In this document: piece by piece, positions 55,555 through 64,000 of the stretch
How the letters are laid out: the number at the start of each line of letters is the position of its first letter
Numbering within the stretch: the first letter of the stretch is position 1
Notes under the pieces: model-generated
What the model saw: only the letters and a program-made list of their open reading frames with translations
Database searches by the model: none
What the model was told of the DNA's origin: nothing
Translations under genes and position numbers: made by a program
Assembly (NCBI GenBank): GCA_009602725.1
Contig: WELB01000040.1
Span: 410,548 to 474,547, forward strand
Length of the DNA stretch: 64,000 nt
Source: Spirogloea muscicola
Lineage: Eukaryota; Streptophyta; Zygnematophyceae; Spirogloeales; Spirogloeaceae
Direction: 5' to 3'

Positions 55555-56235
55555 TTGTTGGAAATGGATTGACAATGGCCTCAAAAAAAAGCTCAAAGCA
55601 GCTATGCCGAGCCACTCTTCGGTGGCTCGATGCATTTATATCGACAATGATCTGGGAGCTCGAGGGGCTGCCCAACATCATCTCATCATCCTCCAGAAGC
55701 AAAACCACACACTTTTCACAGTCTCTCTTTGCGCATTGGGACACTCATGATCCCAGGATGTTCGAGAAGCAGCTCACCTTGGATAGTCAACGCAACTTTC
55801 GTCTGTGGAACTTATGGTGACCGGCTTCCTGTGTCAGGCTTTCAGCCGCATGGGACCGGGTAGAGGGTTCAAGCATTCAAACACAGCGCTTTGTAAGCCT
55901 TGTGTAAAGTCTCTGTGCGCGGCACGTGCAAGGCAGTCACGCTCATTGGGATACATCATAGAGAATGTGGAGCTCGTCGAAAACAGTACATAGCCAGGTT
56001 AAATTCAACACACTCCATTGGGTCCATTTGCCGAGCTAGATGCAGCATTTCTTGGTTCTCTGGCCCGATCGCAATCCACGAGTTGCTCTTGCAGCTGTGT
56101 ATGGACCGTCAACGCTGATTTCGGTAACATCTTGCTTATATGGCATCAGAACCTGGCCGCGAAGGCATCCCACTTGACCAGAGGTTCAACAGGGATCATG
56201 CTTCTCTCAGCCAGGAAGGAAGCGTCATAAGTCTA
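55555..56235 (+). pseudogene. Decayed cytosine-5 DNA methyltransferase-like fragment
   Basis: Separate plus-strand segments resemble DNA (cytosine-5) methyltransferase motifs in the right order: a YIDND-type motif with a following hydrophobic helix, a motif IV-like CQAFSRMGPGRGF (the Pro of the catalytic PCQ is not evident, the Cys is) and a motif VI-like YIIENVEL. The fragment is broken and has no identifiable start, target-recognition domain or terminus. Cytosine methyltransferases are known to have been captured by retrotransposons in some algae, so this may be a fossil of such an element rather than of a host gene. No flanking terminal repeats could be made out. Recognition is by motif only. 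Confidence 0.45.
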
Positions 56236-56269
56236 ATGTATGATTGACTAGTGTGCGTTACTTTGGTTG

Positions 56270-57010
56270 AGAAGACTCCTCTCTTGCAATAAGAACTTGA
56301 GGGGAGAGCTCTCTTTTCTAATGGAAGCGTCTTTCTCCAGAGGGGGCGGGGGCTGCGAAATGCCTATGAAATGTGCTGTAAAGTGTGAAACTCAATTATG
56401 AGTGGGCGTTGAGGGTGGTCAAGGCAAGCTACTTCAAGAGAGACATTTCCAGGAGAAAGTAAGCTATTCAAATATTAAGATGGCTGTCAAAGCCAGCCCA
56501 AATATGACATAGTCTGAAAGAGAAGAGAGCACTTCCATAGGCGATGACTGGGACGTAGCCCAGATAACGTATGAACACGGCTCAAAAACAAAATCTTTTG
56601 AACGCGGGCGGTGGCTGTGAAAGGGCAAGCCCAAAAGGCTGTGACAAGGTCCAGAAGGGCCAGAGAGCGGAAACCACGTAGCAAGGCAAGTGGCTAGAAC
56701 AAACGGGGGCTCAGCGATCCCTAGTCAGTAGTTGCTTTTGTAGAAGAGAGGCCTTCCAAGTAGTAGAAGCAGGGAAAGGGCCATGTCGAGACTCAAAAGC
56801 AGCAGCATGCTGCCACAGAGTGTGGGGCCTGCTGCCCTCGCTGCTCCCGGGTGCGAGCCTCTGGAGGAGGTCATAGTATGGGCTCCAGGACGGCCCGATG
56901 GACATCGGCCACCAGCGTGACAGACTTGTTGCCTGCTGGGTGGTCCTCGTCCGCGATCCAAAGAAAGTGGAAAAGCACAAATGACAGCAAGTTACCACTA
57001 CGTACATCCT
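56270..57010 (-). mobile_element. LINE 3' end remnants
   Basis: A minus-strand ORF2 C-terminal remnant (56720-57000) has RWWPMSIGPSWSPYYDLLQR and a QKQLLTRD-type end. Below it are tails with hairpins at 56484-56500 (GGCTGTCAAAGCCAGCC) and 56607-56632. It is 5' truncated and decayed. Confidence 0.5.
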
Positions 57011-57059
57011 CTTAATCCCATAGTCGGCAGGCGCAAATCAGGAAAGTAGCAGCACAGAC

Positions 57060-57560
57060 AAGAAAAGAAGTGAGCTCTTCCAGAGTGGGGGCTGTGATGA
57101 ACCAGCCAGAACAAGGTCCAACGGGCCAAAAGGCGCCAAGACCACACGGCTATGCAAGAGACTACAGCGAATGGGATCTTAGTAACCCCGAGATAGCAGC
57201 CGCAAGTTGGAGAATATGCAGGAATTGGAGAAGTAGGACTAGAAATAAGCTGTATTGAGTGATGGAGGGCCTGAGTGGCCAAGTACAAAGGCAAGCACAC
57301 TGACAGACATGTACATCACCTGCTGCTAAGCTGACCCGCTCAGGAACCACGAGTCAGCACATAGAGGTCGCTGACTGATGCCCGAAAACCGGACGGCAGT
57401 TGACAAGCCATTGTGCCACCGGCTAAGGCTCGATCAGCTTTCTGGTGCAAAGCATGAGCCCGAGCTGAACAGAGAGAGAAGACGCGGTGCGCATGGCATA
57501 TGCCAAATAAGAGCAATAGTGTGTTCAGGCTATAGCCACTGCAACGTATAGGGTTACATG
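57060..57560 (-). mobile_element. LINE 3' end just upstream of SDH1
   Basis: The minus strand encodes SARAHALHQKADRALAGGTM and the terminus SFRASVSDLYVLTRGS (57340-57470). The tail with TTTGTACTTGGCCACTCAGG (revcomp near 57270) ends at about 57250 with CCTCCATCACTCA. Another hairpin remnant lies at 57080-57105. Confidence 0.6.
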
Positions 57561-57975
57561 GAAGAGAGAAAGGCGCGCATAGAAGAAGGGAAGGTCCACC
57601 GGCGCGGGGGCGAGGCTCGCGCAAGAAGCTTACGGGTGGATCCGGGAGGGGGAACGGCTTTTGGCGAGGGGCCTGGTAGTGGAACAATGTGACGTCCGGG
57701 AGGGGCGGGAGGAGGAGGGGGGAAAAGGCCACCCGGAGATACCACTCTCCCGTGACGTCGTCAAAAGCCATTCCTCTTCTCGCGCCACCTCGACGCCGCC
57801 GCCGCCACCGCCGCCGCTGCCGCCGCCGCCGGACATCTGGGAGGACGCCGCTAGGACCTTGTCAGCAGCTGGCCTGGCCAAGCCGAGGAGACGGCTGGAC
57901 CGCCCGACGGCTTCCTGTTGCACTGCCTGAGCTCTTCGGTGTCGTCGTCGTTGTCGTCGGAAGCTGGCCGCCACC

Positions 57976-63075
<5,100 letters not shown>

Positions 63076-64000
63076 ATATATGCTTCCCTCTCTACTCCAG
63101 CCCTTTGCTCCTACTTTTGGGTTCCAATGGCAGCCTAAGCCTACCCTTGCATATAGCATATAGCAAGATATATTGTAAAGAGTGACAGATGCAGTATATC
63201 AGGTGTAATCTAGGGGGCACGGGTAGGAGGGATCCGGGTTGAGTGAACATCGTGATATGAATTCGGGTGGGCGCCAAAGTGTGGGCGCTCGTCATAAATG
63301 GTGTCTCACACGAATGTGAAGTAGCTTGCAAGTGCAATCTACGACCTATACTGCTGCAATGAACAGTCACATTGCTGCTTCCACAGAGAAAAGGGCTATT
63401 GGTCAGGCTCAGTAGATAGCATGCAAAGCCCTACTTTCGTGAGTTGTGATCGTTGACACATTCCTTACTGCAGCATAATCAGCGAAAGTGTTGATAGTCA
63501 TGTGGCATGTCTGCTTGATTTGTCCAGATTGAGTGACCGCAAGCTTAGATACATATTTCTGTCAGGGGTTTGATGGCTGTGGAGGGCAGCTGAGAAACTT
63601 TCCTTTAAAGAGTGCATTTAATGCTGGCAAGGCAATGCTGGCAAGGCAGGGTGCCTTCATGGAGCGTTTGTATGCGTTGCTAAACATGGTCAAAGAACAA
63701 TGATTGTAAGGTACTGCAGATGGGGCTGAAACCGCAAGAGTTCCCCCACAGATGTGACGTTGTTGTTGGCACTACAACTGTTGTAACGAGCACTGTAGTA
63801 TGTGAAAAGTTCACCATTCAGGTAGTTTGGTCCAGTAGAGTACAGGGGCTAGACAAATGTGAGAGGGAGTGGAGCGGCAGGAATCGGGAGGAGGGCTCGG
63901 CCGATCTGCTGCCGCAGCCGTGCCTTCTTGAGGCATTGTTGGCAAGCGGCAGCGAGTGAGCCTCCTCCAATACGTTTCCTGCTGCTCCCAGGACGCAAGA
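63076..64000. other. SDH1 3' flank and possible unassigned exons
   Basis: The first few hundred bases are AT-richer 3' flank. Further on, two plus-strand open stretches look exon-like but have no family I know: about 63566-63703 (contains FDGCGGQLRNFPLKS and MLARQGAFMERLYALLNMVK) and about 63822-63959 (contains WSSRVQGLDKCEREWSG), each ending in a stop. They may belong to another gene cut by the window edge, or be chance. Confidence 0.3.

Overview
This is a nuclear window from a green-lineage (Viridiplantae) eukaryote, most likely a streptophyte-type green alga. The genes carry many short GT-AG introns. The aldehyde dehydrogenase is of the plant ALDH7B type. Six genes encode secreted proteins that join a pollen Ole e 1-like domain to a 'root cap' domain. 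Interstitial TTAGGG/TTTAGGG repeats are present. The species cannot be fixed from the sequence alone. Two long runs of N (32391-32975 and 45512-46156) and single Ns at 2577 and 16864 mark GC-rich or low-complexity sites.

Layout. 1-2.5 kb: nested, 5'-truncated LINE 3' ends. 2.6-4.2 kb: a GLYAT-like GNAT acyltransferase (+, 6 exons). 5.6-6.4 kb: more LINE tails, running up to the next gene. 6.4-10.2 kb: a DAO-family FAD oxidoreductase with a probable plastid presequence (+, 9 exons), tail-to-tail with ALDH7, 10.4-16.7 kb (-, 12 exons). 18.3-37.6 kb: five Ole e 1/root-cap paralogues (A, B, C on -; D, E on +) embedded in segmental duplications and LINE debris. 38.9-42.4 kb: LINE tails, including the longest LINE coding remnant (39.76-40.64 kb). 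42.9-45.2 kb: type I phosphomannose isomerase (+, 6 exons). 45.3-48.7 kb: an unrecognised gene with an acidic tail, interrupted by a gap, with telomere-like repeats in an intron. 51.1-52.6 kb: the sixth Ole e 1/root-cap gene (F, -). 53-57.5 kb: LINE tails and a decayed cytosine-5 methyltransferase-like fragment. 58.0-63.1 kb: the succinate dehydrogenase flavoprotein subunit (+, 16 exons).

Gene roles. Four genes are housekeeping: SDH flavoprotein (mitochondrial TCA cycle/complex II), phosphomannose isomerase (mannose, GDP-sugar and cell-wall precursors), ALDH7 (aminoadipate semialdehyde oxidation and stress detoxification) and the DAO-family oxidoreductase. The exon models given for the recognised genes keep one open frame throughout and give family-typical lengths: 632 aa SDH1, 423 aa PMI, 511 aa ALDH7, 539 aa DAO, 320 aa GNAT, 415-423 aa root-cap proteins. 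The accessory character of the window comes from the root-cap array and from one LINE population. Its 3' tails all share a compact hairpin, found at least 30 times, and this repeat module is the least explained signal here.
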